This document shows positions 44,369 to 52,935 of a stretch of DNA of 64,000 nucleotides, piece by piece. A model generated the notes under the pieces. It was not told the origin of the DNA. It saw only the letters and a program-made list of their open reading frames with translations, and searched no databases. The stretch's first letter is position 1. Each line of letters opens with the position of its first letter. The DNA lies in NCBI RefSeq assembly GCF_014698115.1, contig NZ_JACJSJ010000021.1:1-64000 (forward strand). Direction: 5' to 3'. The position numbers were made by a program, and so were the translations under genes. The DNA comes from Nostoc sp. FACHB-973 (GTDB taxonomy: Bacteria > Cyanobacteriota > Cyanobacteriia > Cyanobacteriales > Nostocaceae).

Positions 44369-45584
44369 CTTCCAAGACAATCCGGCTATTGCTTAGGAGG
44401 CTCTTGGCTTTAAGAACGGAATGCCCTGCCGCTCTATTCTTCACGTTAATTGCTGCATTATGATCGCGGTCAAGACTGCATTTACAATTAGGGCAGTCGT
44501 GCCATCTTTGATGTAGTTTTTTAGGAACCTTCACCCCACAACTAGAACAATCTTGTGACGTACCTGATGGATTGACTGCAATTACCAATAACCCAGCATT
44601 TTCGGCTTTGGTTGTCAGTATGGACAGGAAGCTTGACCATCCAGCATCATGCACAGATTTAGCTAGCATGGAACGAGAAAGACCTTTGACGTTTAAATCT
44701 TCATGAACTACAACATCATATTTTTTCAGTAGACTGAAAGCTATTTTAAAGTGAAAGTCTTTGCGTTTATCAGCTACTTTTTTGTGCTGCTTGGCGACTT
44801 GCTTAATAGCTTTTTTACGGCGGATACTTCCTTTCTTACGGCGTGAGATACGTTTTTGAATGACCCGTAATCGCTTCTGAGCCTTGCGATAGTGTTGAGG
44901 AATTGAAACAACATCACCATCGGAGGTCGTCAAAAAATCTTTTAAACCGAGGTCAATACCTGTAATTGAATCCGCATTAAAATCAGGCTTAATATTCGGA
45001 ACTGTTGTATCTTCAAGGCTTAAAGTTAAATAATAACCATCAGCTTTTTTGGTAACAGATGCAGTCTTGATTTTAAAGCCATCTGGAATAGGACGATGCA
45101 AAATAACTTTAACTATGCCGAACATCGGTAAAGTTATTAAATTACCTTGCAAACACCCATCCTTGATCTGTGGATATGTGAACGTGCGATAACTCACGCG
45201 TGATTTAAACCGAGGTCGTCCACTTCGTTTGCCATTGATATCACCTTTTAAAAAACGGTCAAAAGTTACTTTGACTCGTTTGACTATATCTTGCAGCACC
45301 TGCGAGTAAATTTCGCCGTACCAAGGATGAGTTTTTTTAAGCTGTGGTAGCGTTTTTTTTTGTGAATAATAGTCCGGGTTATCCCGCAATTCTGGCAGAT
45401 GGCAGACAAGAGGACAGGCATTAATCGGTGAGCGATTACGCTCATACCAGTCGAAACGTCGAGCCAACAAGTAGTTATATTGAGCGCATAACATAGACAG
45501 CCATCTGTCTATCTCAATGGCTTGTTTTGTTGTTGGTCGTAGTTTGTATTGGTACGCTGTATTCACTTGTCCTCCCTGAACCAT
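44340..45584 (-). CDS. tnpB: TnpB RNA-guided endonuclease (IS200/IS605 OrfB)
   Basis: This 414-aa protein has an intact RuvC nuclease. The catalytic residues are D211 (GIDLGLKDF), E295 ([12 protein letters not shown]) and the C-terminal Asp in [10 protein letters not shown] (D374). A four-Cys zinc finger lies between the last two (CSSCG at 346-349, CPNC at 364-367). The N-terminal helix-turn-helix/wedge region begins [11 protein letters not shown]. Length is normal for TnpB, and no frameshift is present. The frame is open to 45626, but ATG 45584 leaves the expected N-terminus. A 54-aa RHH-like ORF is divergently encoded 44 bp away. Confidence 0.92.
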   Translation of the reverse strand: MVQGGQVNTAYQYKLRPTTKQAIEIDRWLSMLCAQYNYLLARRFDWYERNRSPINACPLVCHLPELRDNPDYYSQKKTLPQLKKTHPWYGEIYSQVLQDIVKRVKVTFDRFLKGDINGKRSGRPRFKSRVSYRTFTYPQIKDGCLQGNLITLPMFGIVKVILHRPIPDGFKIKTASVTKKADGYYLTLSLEDTTVPNIKPDFNADSITGIDLGLKDFLTTSDGDVVSIPQHYRKAQKRLRVIQKRISRRKKGSIRRKKAIKQVAKQHKKVADKRKDFHFKIAFSLLKKYDVVVHEDLNVKGLSRSMLAKSVHDAGWSSFLSILTTKAENAGLLVIAVNPSGTSQDCSSCGVKVPKKLHQRWHDCPNCKCSLDRDHNAAINVKNRAAGHSVLKAKSLLSNSRIVLEAYTQSEGRV

Positions 45585-45628
45585 CAAGGCTATAATACCA
45601 TAAAAGTGACAACAACGGGTAGACAAAT

Positions 45629-45793
45629 ATGAAAACTACTAGATTAAATGTCAGGATGTCTGAGCGCAGACTGAACAAACTTCGTTCTTATGCTGTAATG
45701 AAAGATAAAACAGTCACGCAGATAGTAGAAGACTGGATTGATAGACTGCCAAATCTAGAGAGTGTTAAAAATAACGCTGACCCCCAACAGTAA
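45629..45793 (+). CDS. 54-aa ribbon-helix-helix (CopG/Arc-like) protein
   Basis: This short gene starts at ATG 45629 and stops at TAA 45791-45793. The product begins [19 protein letters not shown], then [19 protein letters not shown], and ends in a short polar tail. A basic beta-strand (TRLNVRMS) followed by two helices is the RHH DNA-binding pattern. It is divergent from tnpB with 44 bp between the starts. It therefore lies inside the mobile element and could repress the shared promoter. The strand plus two-helix composition makes a chance frame unlikely. Confidence 0.65.
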   Translation: MKTTRLNVRMSERRLNKLRSYAVMKDKTVTQIVEDWIDRLPNLESVKNNADPQQ

Positions 45794-45835
45794 ATCCTGC
45801 GGATTGAATTGGTCGGAGGTCGCGTTATTTTTAAC
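45766..45835. repeat. 14-bp inverted repeat around the RHH stop codon
   Basis: GTTAAAAATAACGC (45766-45779) is exactly inverted at 45822-45835. The loop contains GACC/GGTC and ATCC/GGAT pairs, so the 70-nt segment can fold extensively. It covers the end of the RHH ORF and could be a 3' terminator-like or left-end structure. Confidence 0.6.
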
Positions 45836-45850
45836 CGCCTTATATCTCAC

Positions 45851-45877
45851 CACTGAACGGAGTACCGTTTCAGTGGG
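45851..45877. repeat. Left-end hairpin of the IS200/IS605-type element
   Basis: CCACTGAACGG pairs with CCGTTTCAGTGG (one bulged base) around AGTA. Subterminal imperfect palindromes of this size are recognised by Y1 transposases in this IS family. Confidence 0.5.
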
Positions 45878-45937
45878 AGGTTTACGGCTAAATAGCTAAA
45901 AAAGGTTTCAAGCCCCCCACTTCAGACGCGAGTGAGA

Positions 45938-46594
45938 ATCAAACAATTTCATTATTCAAGCGTCGTGCATTCATGCATGGGGTTAATCCAAAAGACGCTC
46001 GTGACGCTCGTTCGCCCTTGGCGTCTCCCCTTGGGAGAAGACTCGGCTTAGCTGCGCTATCGTAAATCCAAAATCTAAAATCGAGTGACCCTCCCGAAAA
46101 AAACATCGCCAAGGCTAAAAATGACACAACTGAGCAATACTGTGCCCCTACTGCTGCATCTGCCTCGTTGTACACTTCTCAAATATAGCTACTCGATTTA
46201 TGTAAGTAAATTTGACAATATTTTTTGATAATAAATATTACTAGCATTACTACATGTAAGATAATGTGTTACATTCTAATTTGTTAGATACTTTGTATTT
46301 GTAATCTTGCTATTGTGGAGATTATCTGCTCAATCTGACGTTCTCAAGTATTGACAAATAAATTTTACAATACTTAACATTTGGCAAAGATGTGTAATTT
46401 AGATTAACTATTGCACAGAAATTCTCTGACAATGAGTAGAATGACAAATACAACGACGCAACTACTTCATGAATTAGTTACCCTAGAACTGTAAACTTAT
46501 GTTTTCAGTCCTAACTTATTTCACGTATTTTGCCTCAAAGGCATACCAGTCAAAACCATACCAAATCCTTCATTAAGAGCTCCCACAAATCATA
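45938..46594. other. Gap between the IS element and infC
   Basis: The first 150 bp hold dispersed-repeat pieces (GACGCTCGTGACGCTCG, CCAAAATCTAAAATC). The remaining ~450 bp are AT-rich and probably contain the infC promoter and leader. A 78-codon minus-strand frame at 45939-46175 runs through the repeats and is not accepted. No leader peptide or riboswitch was recognised. Confidence 0.4.
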
Positions 46595-47128
46595 ATGCCT
46601 GTGATTGAGAAAAAAAGAACTCGCGATCTGCCCCAAATTAACGAACGAATTCGCTTCCCGAAAATTCGGGTAATTGACACTGATGGCGGCCAATTGGGAA
46701 TTATGCCCCCACAGGAAGCACTACAACTAGCAGAAGAGAAAGAATTAGATTTAGTGCTACTCAGTGACAAAGCTGACCCGCCAGTTTGTCGGATTATGGA
46801 CTACGGGAAATACAAGTTTGAGCAGGAGAAAAAGGCGCGGGAAGCCCGTAAAAAACAGCACACGGCTGATGTCAAAGAAGTTAAGATGCGCTACAAAATA
46901 GAAGAACACGACTACAACGTGCGTGTCAAGCAAGCAGAGCGCTTTTTGAAAGATGGTGATAAAGTCAAAGCTACCGTGATGTTTCGGGGTCGAGAAATTC
47001 AACACAGTGACCTCGCAGAAGAATTGCTCAAACGTATGGCAACGGACTTAGAGCCGTTTGGTGAGGTTCAGCAAGCGCCTAAAAAAGAAGGGCGAAATAT
47101 GATGATGCTCATCTCACCCAAAAAATAA
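46595..47128 (+). CDS. infC: Translation initiation factor IF-3
   Basis: This 177-aa factor binds the 30S subunit and checks start-codon selection. The N-domain carries [23 protein letters not shown] and the sequence around [26 protein letters not shown]. After a basic linker helix ([11 protein letters not shown]), the C-domain has [31 protein letters not shown] and a final MMMLISPKK. It starts at an ordinary ATG rather than the AUU used by enteric infC. A terminator follows. Confidence 0.97.
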   Translation: MPVIEKKRTRDLPQINERIRFPKIRVIDTDGGQLGIMPPQEALQLAEEKELDLVLLSDKADPPVCRIMDYGKYKFEQEKKAREARKKQHTADVKEVKMRYKIEEHDYNVRVKQAERFLKDGDKVKATVMFRGREIQHSDLAEELLKRMATDLEPFGEVQQAPKKEGRNMMMLISPKK

Positions 47129-47154
47129 TCTTCTAATTTTTCAATAGACAAATT

Positions 47155-47190
47155 TAAAAATCCCTTGGCTACAAGCTAGGGGATTTTTTC
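47155..47190 (+). terminator. Rho-independent terminator of infC
   Basis: AAAAATCCC-T pairs with A-GGGGATTTTT around TGGCTACAAGCT, followed by a T-run, beginning about 27 bp after the infC stop codon. Confidence 0.8.
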
Positions 47191-47233
47191 ATTTTAGCTG
47201 TAACAAGGTTACACACCTTATAGAGATACATAG

Positions 47234-47261
47234 GTAGGGGCGTACAGCTGTACGCCCCTAC
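47234..47261. repeat. 28-bp perfect palindrome (GTAGGGGCGTACAG core)
   Basis: The 14-bp half-site GTAGGGGCGTACAG is exactly inverted with no spacer. Related cores occur inside the MITE-like element at 30771-30800 and at 63846-63866, so this is a dispersed palindromic family. Confidence 0.8.
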
Positions 47262-47333
47262 AGGCGATTCATTCGTATATTGCAAATATTTTTGTCAATA
47301 GTATCAGCTCGTATAAATTTATCTCAAATCGAT

Positions 47334-47380
47334 AGTCCTGAAGGCTGAGTGGGAAAGATAATACTCAGTTGCTCAGGACT
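47334..47380 (+). ncRNA. Two-tier hairpin, possible structured leader or small RNA
   Basis: The outer stem AGTCCTGA/TCAGGACT (47334-47341, 47373-47380) encloses an inner stem CTGAGT/ACTCAG (47345-47350, 47363-47368), then TTTTG. It lies 116 bp upstream of the transporter/HEAT gene and 205 bp after infC. It could be a terminator, a leader structure or a small RNA 3' end. Confidence 0.35.
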
Positions 47381-47496
47381 TTTGTGATGTCCAGGGGATG
47401 GGGGATGAAGAGACGCGGGGAAAAAATTCTCCGTGTCAGAGCGTCAGAGCGTCCTCTTCTCCATTACGCGGTGATACTACCAGAAACTAAAACTGC

Positions 47497-50400
47497 ATGG
47501 AACTGAAAAATCACTGGTTGGCTCTAAATAGAGTTGCTTTACCACGATTGCTACAGTGGGTGAATCTCCGACCGGAGGAGAGCGAACGGACTCAAATCAT
47601 GTTCGTATTTTACACAACCGTATCTGTAGGATTACGGTGGGCAGAGGACAGTACAGTAGCACTGTTTTTGGGCGAATATGAGACTAATCTACTACCTTGG
47701 ATGTATGTTGCTAGTGCTGTAATGAGTACAGGACTGGTTTTTTTATATTCTTGGCTGCAAAAGATTTTTCCTTTACGTCAGGTGATTGTGGCGATCGCAC
47801 CTTGTATGGTGACGCCATTAGTTTTGTTAGTTTTGTTACGTTGGGGAATCCATGTTTCCTACCTGGCAATGATTTCGGTGTTTCTGCTACGGCTGTGGGT
47901 AGATGCACTTTATGTAGTCAATGACCTCAACACCTCCATTGTTGCTAACCAACTATTTAATATTCGAGAGATTAAGCGCACTTATCCACTGGTCAGTAGT
48001 GGTTTATTAGTAGCAGATGTTATCAGTGGTTTTAGTTTGCCTTGGTTGGTGCAGTACGCCAAACTCAATAAGGTGATTCTCATCGCCTGTGTGGTGATTT
48101 TATTGGGATCGGCGATTTTATTTTATTTAACTCATCAATATCGAGCAGCTTTTCCGGAAACTCCACAAATCACAATTCGTGGAGAACAAGCTTCACGACA
48201 GCGTTTTCTCAAAAGTCCTTTGAAGCGCTATGTTTGGCATTTATTTGCCTTTGTCGGTCTGTTGCAGGTCATTGGATTATTAATAGATTTTCAGTATTTG
48301 CGCGAACTGCAATCGAGTTTAGACGACCGAGAACTCGCTAGTTTCTTGGGTTTATTTGGTGGGATGTTGGGATTGTGTGAATTGTTGATTCAGTGGTTTA
48401 TTTCTAGCCGACTCATTGAACGAATGGGAGTATTTTTCACTGCCACACTTTTACCGATCGCCGTCGGCTTTTTACTACCAGGAGTGCTGGTATTTTTACA
48501 TTTAATTCCAGCCACGCAATCCCAAAGCTTTTTCTGGGGTTTAGTAATTGTCAAATTCTGTGATGAACTTCTGCGCTACACATTTGTGATGAGTAGCGGT
48601 CCCATACTGTATCAACCGATTCCAGAGGCAATTCGCAGCCAGATGCAGACTTTATCTGGCGGAACAGCAGAAGCGATCGCCACAGGGTTGACGGGATTGG
48701 TAATTTTTGTCACTTTATTATTCTCTGGGCACTTTGTACCTGAGCCGCTACAAAAGTGGGTGTTAGTGGCAGAAACAATGCTGATAGCTGGGACGTGTTT
48801 AAAAGTAGTTTGCCAATTGCGATCGCGCTATGTTGACTTGTTAGTTCTAAGTGTGGCACGGGGTCAACTGAGTGCAACAAATGTCGGTCTAAAATTCTTC
48901 AAGCAGGGCGTAGTCAAAGCATTAGCTGAGAAAGGCAACGAGGCAGATAAACGCTCTTGCATTGAACTTTTAGCCCAAATTGATTCCCAAGGAGCTGCGG
49001 AAGTTTTAGCACCTTTATTAGTCAAGTTAACCCCAGATTTGCAGTGCCAGAGTTTGGAAGTGATGCTGATGGGAGGTGCAAATCCCGTTTATGTAGCCGC
49101 CATCCGTCCTTTGTTAGAACAACCCCAAGAAACTAACCCCGAAGTTTTTGCCCTAGCGCTGCGCTACATTTGGCTAGCTGAACCAAATCCCAATTTAAGT
49201 CTCCTCGAAGAATACCTAAACCCCCGGCAAAACTCACTCATCCGCGCCACCGCCGCTGCTTTAGTCTTACGCCAAGGAACTCCCATGCAAAAGGTAGCAG
49301 CCACTAAAACCATGCGCCGGATGCTGACTCATAAGCAAGAACGGGAACGGATAAATGGAGTCAAAGCCCTCAGAGAAGCAGTTTATTTGCAGGCGTTACG
49401 AATTCACATTCCGAATTTGTTACAAGATGAGTCGTTACGGGTGCGCTGTGCGGTATTGGAAATGATCGCAGCAACCCATTTAGAGGAGTACTATTGTGCC
49501 CTGATTGCCGCACTTTACTACAAGTCAACCCGCAGCACAGCAATGTTAGCCCTAATGCGACTGGAAAACGAAGCCCTAGAAATGCTGTTGCAGTTGGCTA
49601 CGAATATTTACAAGCCAGAAGTAGTGCGGATGTACGCTTGGCGCACCATTGCTTCCATTGCTACCCAGGAAGCAATAGAGGCTTTATGGGAAAACTTAGA
49701 AACCTGTTGGGGTACTACTAGGGATCATATTCTTCACAGCTTACTCAAAATACACAAACAACCGGGAATTACAGGTTTAGGGGATCGGTTTTATGAAAGT
49801 CGAGTAGAAAAATTAATCGAGCAGGAATTACGGTTTTTAGGTGAAATTTACGCTGCTTATATAGACTTTCAAACGCTAGACAAACAAGAAGATTATCAAT
49901 CAAGTGAGAGGATTTTGATTGTCTCAGAGTTACTGCAACGCTCCCTCCTAGAATTAGAATTGGATGTCAAAGAACGGTTGTTACTGCTACTGAGACTGCT
50001 TTACTCGCCAGAAAAGATGCAAGCAGCAGCATTTAATTTGCGATCGCTCTCGGTGGTAAACTTAGCGCGGGGGTTAGAAATCTTAGAACATACCATTACT
50101 TTGTCTTGCAAGTCCCTATTGCTGAATATTTTAGATCGGCGAACAGAACCAGAAAAATTACAACATCTAGTAGAAGCAAAAATCGTAGAATATGAAAATA
50201 TGTTAGTTAGCGATCGCCTCCACAGATTGCTGTTATTGGGTAACTTGCTCTCTGACTGGTGTTTGGCTTGCTGTTTTCATTTTGCTCAAGTTGCTCGTAT
50301 CCGACTCACAAGTTCTGAGATTTTAGCCAGTTTACGCCATCCAACTGGCTTTGTTCGAGAAGCAGCGATCGCATACTTGAATATGGTTTCACAGCGCGTC

Positions 50401-50529
50401 CTCTTTCAAATCCTACCCCAATTACAAAACGATCCACATCCTCTGGTAGCGGCTCAAGTTAAGGAGTTGCTGGAAAAATACAAATTCAAAAATCACAATT
50501 CCCAAGGAATCGACAAGCAGAAGATCTAA
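47497..50529 (+). CDS. Nucleotide-transporter/MFS-like membrane domain fused to HEAT repeats
   Basis: This 1010-aa protein has an N-terminal polytopic domain of about 12 helices (~20-450), resembling ADP/ATP (Npt/NTT)-type carriers (LRWAEDSTVALFLGEYETNLLPW; LRLWVDALYVVNDLNTSIVANQLF). From ~480 to ~1000 it carries HEAT-like helical repeats (SCIELLAQIDSQGAAEVLAPLL; RIHIPNLLQDESLRVRCAVLEMI; HPTGFVREAAIAYL). The fusion occurs in cyanobacteria; its substrate is unknown and transport is inferred. The HEAT part probably binds cytoplasmic partners. It begins with ATG at 47497, with no strong Shine-Dalgarno sequence. Confidence 0.75.
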   Translation: MELKNHWLALNRVALPRLLQWVNLRPEESERTQIMFVFYTTVSVGLRWAEDSTVALFLGEYETNLLPWMYVASAVMSTGLVFLYSWLQKIFPLRQVIVAIAPCMVTPLVLLVLLRWGIHVSYLAMISVFLLRLWVDALYVVNDLNTSIVANQLFNIREIKRTYPLVSSGLLVADVISGFSLPWLVQYAKLNKVILIACVVILLGSAILFYLTHQYRAAFPETPQITIRGEQASRQRFLKSPLKRYVWHLFAFVGLLQVIGLLIDFQYLRELQSSLDDRELASFLGLFGGMLGLCELLIQWFISSRLIERMGVFFTATLLPIAVGFLLPGVLVFLHLIPATQSQSFFWGLVIVKFCDELLRYTFVMSSGPILYQPIPEAIRSQMQTLSGGTAEAIATGLTGLVIFVTLLFSGHFVPEPLQKWVLVAETMLIAGTCLKVVCQLRSRYVDLLVLSVARGQLSATNVGLKFFKQGVVKALAEKGNEADKRSCIELLAQIDSQGAAEVLAPLLVKLTPDLQCQSLEVMLMGGANPVYVAAIRPLLEQPQETNPEVFALALRYIWLAEPNPNLSLLEEYLNPRQNSLIRATAAALVLRQGTPMQKVAATKTMRRMLTHKQERERINGVKALREAVYLQALRIHIPNLLQDESLRVRCAVLEMIAATHLEEYYCALIAALYYKSTRSTAMLALMRLENEALEMLLQLATNIYKPEVVRMYAWRTIASIATQEAIEALWENLETCWGTTRDHILHSLLKIHKQPGITGLGDRFYESRVEKLIEQELRFLGEIYAAYIDFQTLDKQEDYQSSERILIVSELLQRSLLELELDVKERLLLLLRLLYSPEKMQAAAFNLRSLSVVNLARGLEILEHTITLSCKSLLLNILDRRTEPEKLQHLVEAKIVEYENMLVSDRLHRLLLLGNLLSDWCLACCFHFAQVARIRLTSSEILASLRHPTGFVREAAIAYLNMVSQRVLFQILPQLQNDPHPLVAAQVKELLEKYKFKNHNSQGIDKQKI

Positions 50530-50703
50530 TTAGTAGATATTAAACCTACCAAAAGTAGTACAACACAAAGTACACACAGTAAGCATTTCTAAAGATGTAG
50601 CACTATTTTATAGCCATCTCAACTCGACCTCTGCTTTTAGTGCTTTTTTTGAATGCTCATTGGTTATTGTTAATTAACAAATGACTAATGACTAATGAAA
50701 AAT

Positions 50704-51954
50704 TCATTTATTATCTGCAAGTTTAGCAAGCACCCCACTGTACAATGCCATAAATTTTGACTCTTCTACAGCTGCATCGCTGTTATTCCAAGTAGCAACC
50801 ACACAGTAATTTTTGCCATTCTTTCCTTGCAACCAAGTTGTCATATTGAAAACACCAGTTTCAGAACCACCTTTAAATGCTATTCGCTGCCAATCTTGAG
50901 CCTTAGCAACACCAGGATTAATAGTCAGCAGAGGCAAATCAGCAACCTGTTCTATTAATCCACAAAGTTCCTCAGCTGTAAAAAACCATTCTATATCCAG
51001 AGCAACTGGATTTCCTCCCCCAAATTCACTCGCATCAGGAAGTGGCTTTTTAGAGAGTTCTTTCAGGATTGCGCGACGTTCAGCTTCGTTACTTGTGCGA
51101 TAACGCTGGAGAAAGTTTTCATTTTGAGAACTTTTCAAAAGAAAGAATTCACGGGTAGTTAAAAAAGGACGATTACGCAGTGATAGTAACTCAATAGATT
51201 CTCGTCCAATCAGGTTAATTAATATATCTGTGGCTGTATTGTCGCTGATAGAAATCATGAAAGCTGCTAGTGTTTGCAATGTTAGATATGTTCCGTCTGG
51301 CCATGTTTGTAATACTCCAGATGGCAAACTTTTCCAATTAGGTTGCAGTTGTACTACATCTTTCCACGTCCGCTTCCCAGAGGCAATTTCTGATTTGAGT
51401 GCTTTGAGTACAGCTAATTTGAAGGCCGAACCAACTGCCAGGGGCATTTTGGTATTTAATGCAGCTTGTATTGTTTTGCCTTCCTGAACTAGAAAACTGA
51501 CTTTACCAGGTAATTCTTGAAATTTATTAGTGGCTTCTTCTAAACTCATAAATTTGATTTGTGGTTGCTCAAAGAACAATCCGGAAATTTGTCCTTTGCT
51601 ATTTAGAACTATTTTAGTTGGCACTGAACCTTGACTAAAAATAACTAAATAATCTTGTAAATTATTTTGTACGCTTTCATAGGTTCCTAATTGATTTTTG
51701 AGTTCGTCAATGATTTGTCGCAGCTTTTCAATGGGAACTTGAGCCAGAAAATCGGGTGTAAACCATTCATTCTGTATTTTTTGACTAGTAAATAATCTTT
51801 CTAAAGCTGCTTTGGGAGAAATAGATTCAGTTTGGGTTAGCATCTGATTTAAAGGTTGTAGTTCAGGTTTAACATCTGCTAAGGACACCTGAGAAAACGT
51901 GAAATTTATTGTTAGCAAACTAGTTGATATAAAATTGATGTAATATTGACGCAT
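50704..51954 (-). CDS. Class A beta-lactamase-like serine hydrolase, exported
   Basis: This 416-aa protein has a signal peptide (~1-26). The C-terminal domain (~150-416) carries the penicilloyl-serine signature motifs: SxxK at 176-179 (GSAFK), SDN at 237-239 (ISISDNTATD) and KGG at 361-363 (AFKGGSETG). The N-terminal ~130 residues are a separate helical domain (TPDFLAQVPIEKLRQIIDELKNQLG). An obvious E166 omega-loop motif is not seen, so the role may be in peptidoglycan rather than resistance. It stands alone. Confidence 0.85.
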   Translation of the reverse strand: MRQYYINFISTSLLTINFTFSQVSLADVKPELQPLNQMLTQTESISPKAALERLFTSQKIQNEWFTPDFLAQVPIEKLRQIIDELKNQLGTYESVQNNLQDYLVIFSQGSVPTKIVLNSKGQISGLFFEQPQIKFMSLEEATNKFQELPGKVSFLVQEGKTIQAALNTKMPLAVGSAFKLAVLKALKSEIASGKRTWKDVVQLQPNWKSLPSGVLQTWPDGTYLTLQTLAAFMISISDNTATDILINLIGRESIELLSLRNRPFLTTREFFLLKSSQNENFLQRYRTSNEAERRAILKELSKKPLPDASEFGGGNPVALDIEWFFTAEELCGLIEQVADLPLLTINPGVAKAQDWQRIAFKGGSETGVFNMTTWLQGKNGKNYCVVATWNNSDAAVEESKFMALYSGVLAKLADNK

Positions 51955-52115
51955 TGAAAATTTTTACCTGCCTCCTAATATAAGAAATTTTATGTGTTTA
52001 AATTTAAAAAACAGCGGAGTGAAAAGTGTAGATCAACAAAAATTTACGTTCTATGGCGATATTATTTGCCAGAAACAAGATCCCGGACTTCTGGTAATAC
52101 GGCTCGGTTAAGGCA

Positions 52116-52142
52116 AGAGACGCGATAAATCGGCGTCTCTAC
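52116..52142. repeat. Palindromic dispersed repeat (AGAGACGCGAT type)
   Basis: AGAGACGCGAT and CGGCGTCTCT frame a 27-bp near-palindrome of the same family as 741-791 and 1640-1684. Confidence 0.7.
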
Positions 52143-52199
52143 AATAGATCCTTGTTAGCCTAGAAAGTGAAGTAGGAACTCAAAGAGCAAGGAATATTC

Positions 52200-52886
52200 A
52201 TGTACGTATTAATTGGTGGAGCAGGATTAGTGGGGCTAAGTTTAGCCCAGAAACTGGTAGAACTGGGACATACTGTTGCCGTTATTGATATTGATCCTAC
52301 CGCTTGTCGCTATGCTCGTGAACAAGTGGGAGCAATGGCTTTTGAAGGAAGTGCTGTGAGTACAGAAGTATTGTTAGAAGCTGGGATTCGGAAAGCCGGC
52401 TCCTTGGCTGCTGTGCTACGTAGTGATGCCTTAAACTTGGCAATGGTGACTCTTGCTAAACATTATGGTGTTACTCATATTTTAAGTCGGATGCGCCACC
52501 CCGATTTTGCCCAACCGCTGCGTCTGGCTGGAGCAAACCATATTATCAGTACTGTTGAGCTAGCGGTTTCAACAATGGTAAATGCCATCGAGTATCCGCA
52601 AGTAGAATCTATGATGCATTTTGAGCAGGGACAGATTGAGGTGCTAAAACTTTCTATCCCAAATAATTGTTATGTTGTTGGTCGTAGTGTTGCTGAAATT
52701 GCTCAGGATTCCCGGTTTCCTACTGGTTCGCTAATTATTGGCTATCAACCTCATCCCCACGAAAATTTGATGATTCCTAATGGCAGTACAGTACTGGAAC
52801 CTGATTCAACTGTGCTGATTGTGACTAAGCCAGGATGTTTACACCAAGTTATTGATTTTATAGAAGGCTGTAATACTAATTCGTAA
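52200..52886 (+). CDS. TrkA-N/RCK-type NAD-binding protein
   Basis: This 228-aa protein has a Rossmann fold with GGAGLVGLSLA at residues 6-16 and VIDIDPTACRYAREQ (the acidic residue after strand 2 fits NAD). RILSRMRHPDFAQPLRLAGAN-type sequence is typical of TrkA-N. A TrkA-C-like domain fills ~145-225 (VLKLSIPNNCYVVGRSVAEIA; GSTVLEPDSTVLIV). Such proteins gate K+ uptake or channels. No transporter subunit is adjacent. The stop codon and last residues lie in a heptamer repeat. Confidence 0.85.
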   Translation: MYVLIGGAGLVGLSLAQKLVELGHTVAVIDIDPTACRYAREQVGAMAFEGSAVSTEVLLEAGIRKAGSLAAVLRSDALNLAMVTLAKHYGVTHILSRMRHPDFAQPLRLAGANHIISTVELAVSTMVNAIEYPQVESMMHFEQGQIEVLKLSIPNNCYVVGRSVAEIAQDSRFPTGSLIIGYQPHPHENLMIPNGSTVLEPDSTVLIVTKPGCLHQVIDFIEGCNTNS

Positions 52887-52917
52887 TTCGTAATTCGTAA
52901 TTCGTAATTCGTAATTA
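52878..52917. repeat. (AATTCGT)n heptamer array overlapping a gene end
   Basis: There are 5.7 copies of AATTCGT. The first copy supplies the last codons (AAT TCG) and the TAA stop of the TrkA-like gene. Confidence 0.85.
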
Positions 52918-52935
52918 GCCCAAATTTAGGCTTAA

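Larger units (their letters stand above)
44320..45937 (-). mobile_element. IS200/IS605-type element with TnpB but no TnpA
   Basis: The element is inferred from an intact TnpB gene, a hairpin at its 3' end (44339-44368) and a hairpin upstream (45851-45877). TTGAT on the minus strand (45938-45942) is followed by TCTCACTCGCGTCTGAAG, a plausible target/TAM and left end. The right end lies somewhere left of 44339 and is approximate. No Y1 transposase is present, so mobility would need TnpA in trans. Confidence 0.5.

Noticed and set aside
45939..46175. 78-aa minus-strand ORF
   Set aside because: It runs through dispersed-repeat DNA, has no domain and no ribosome site.
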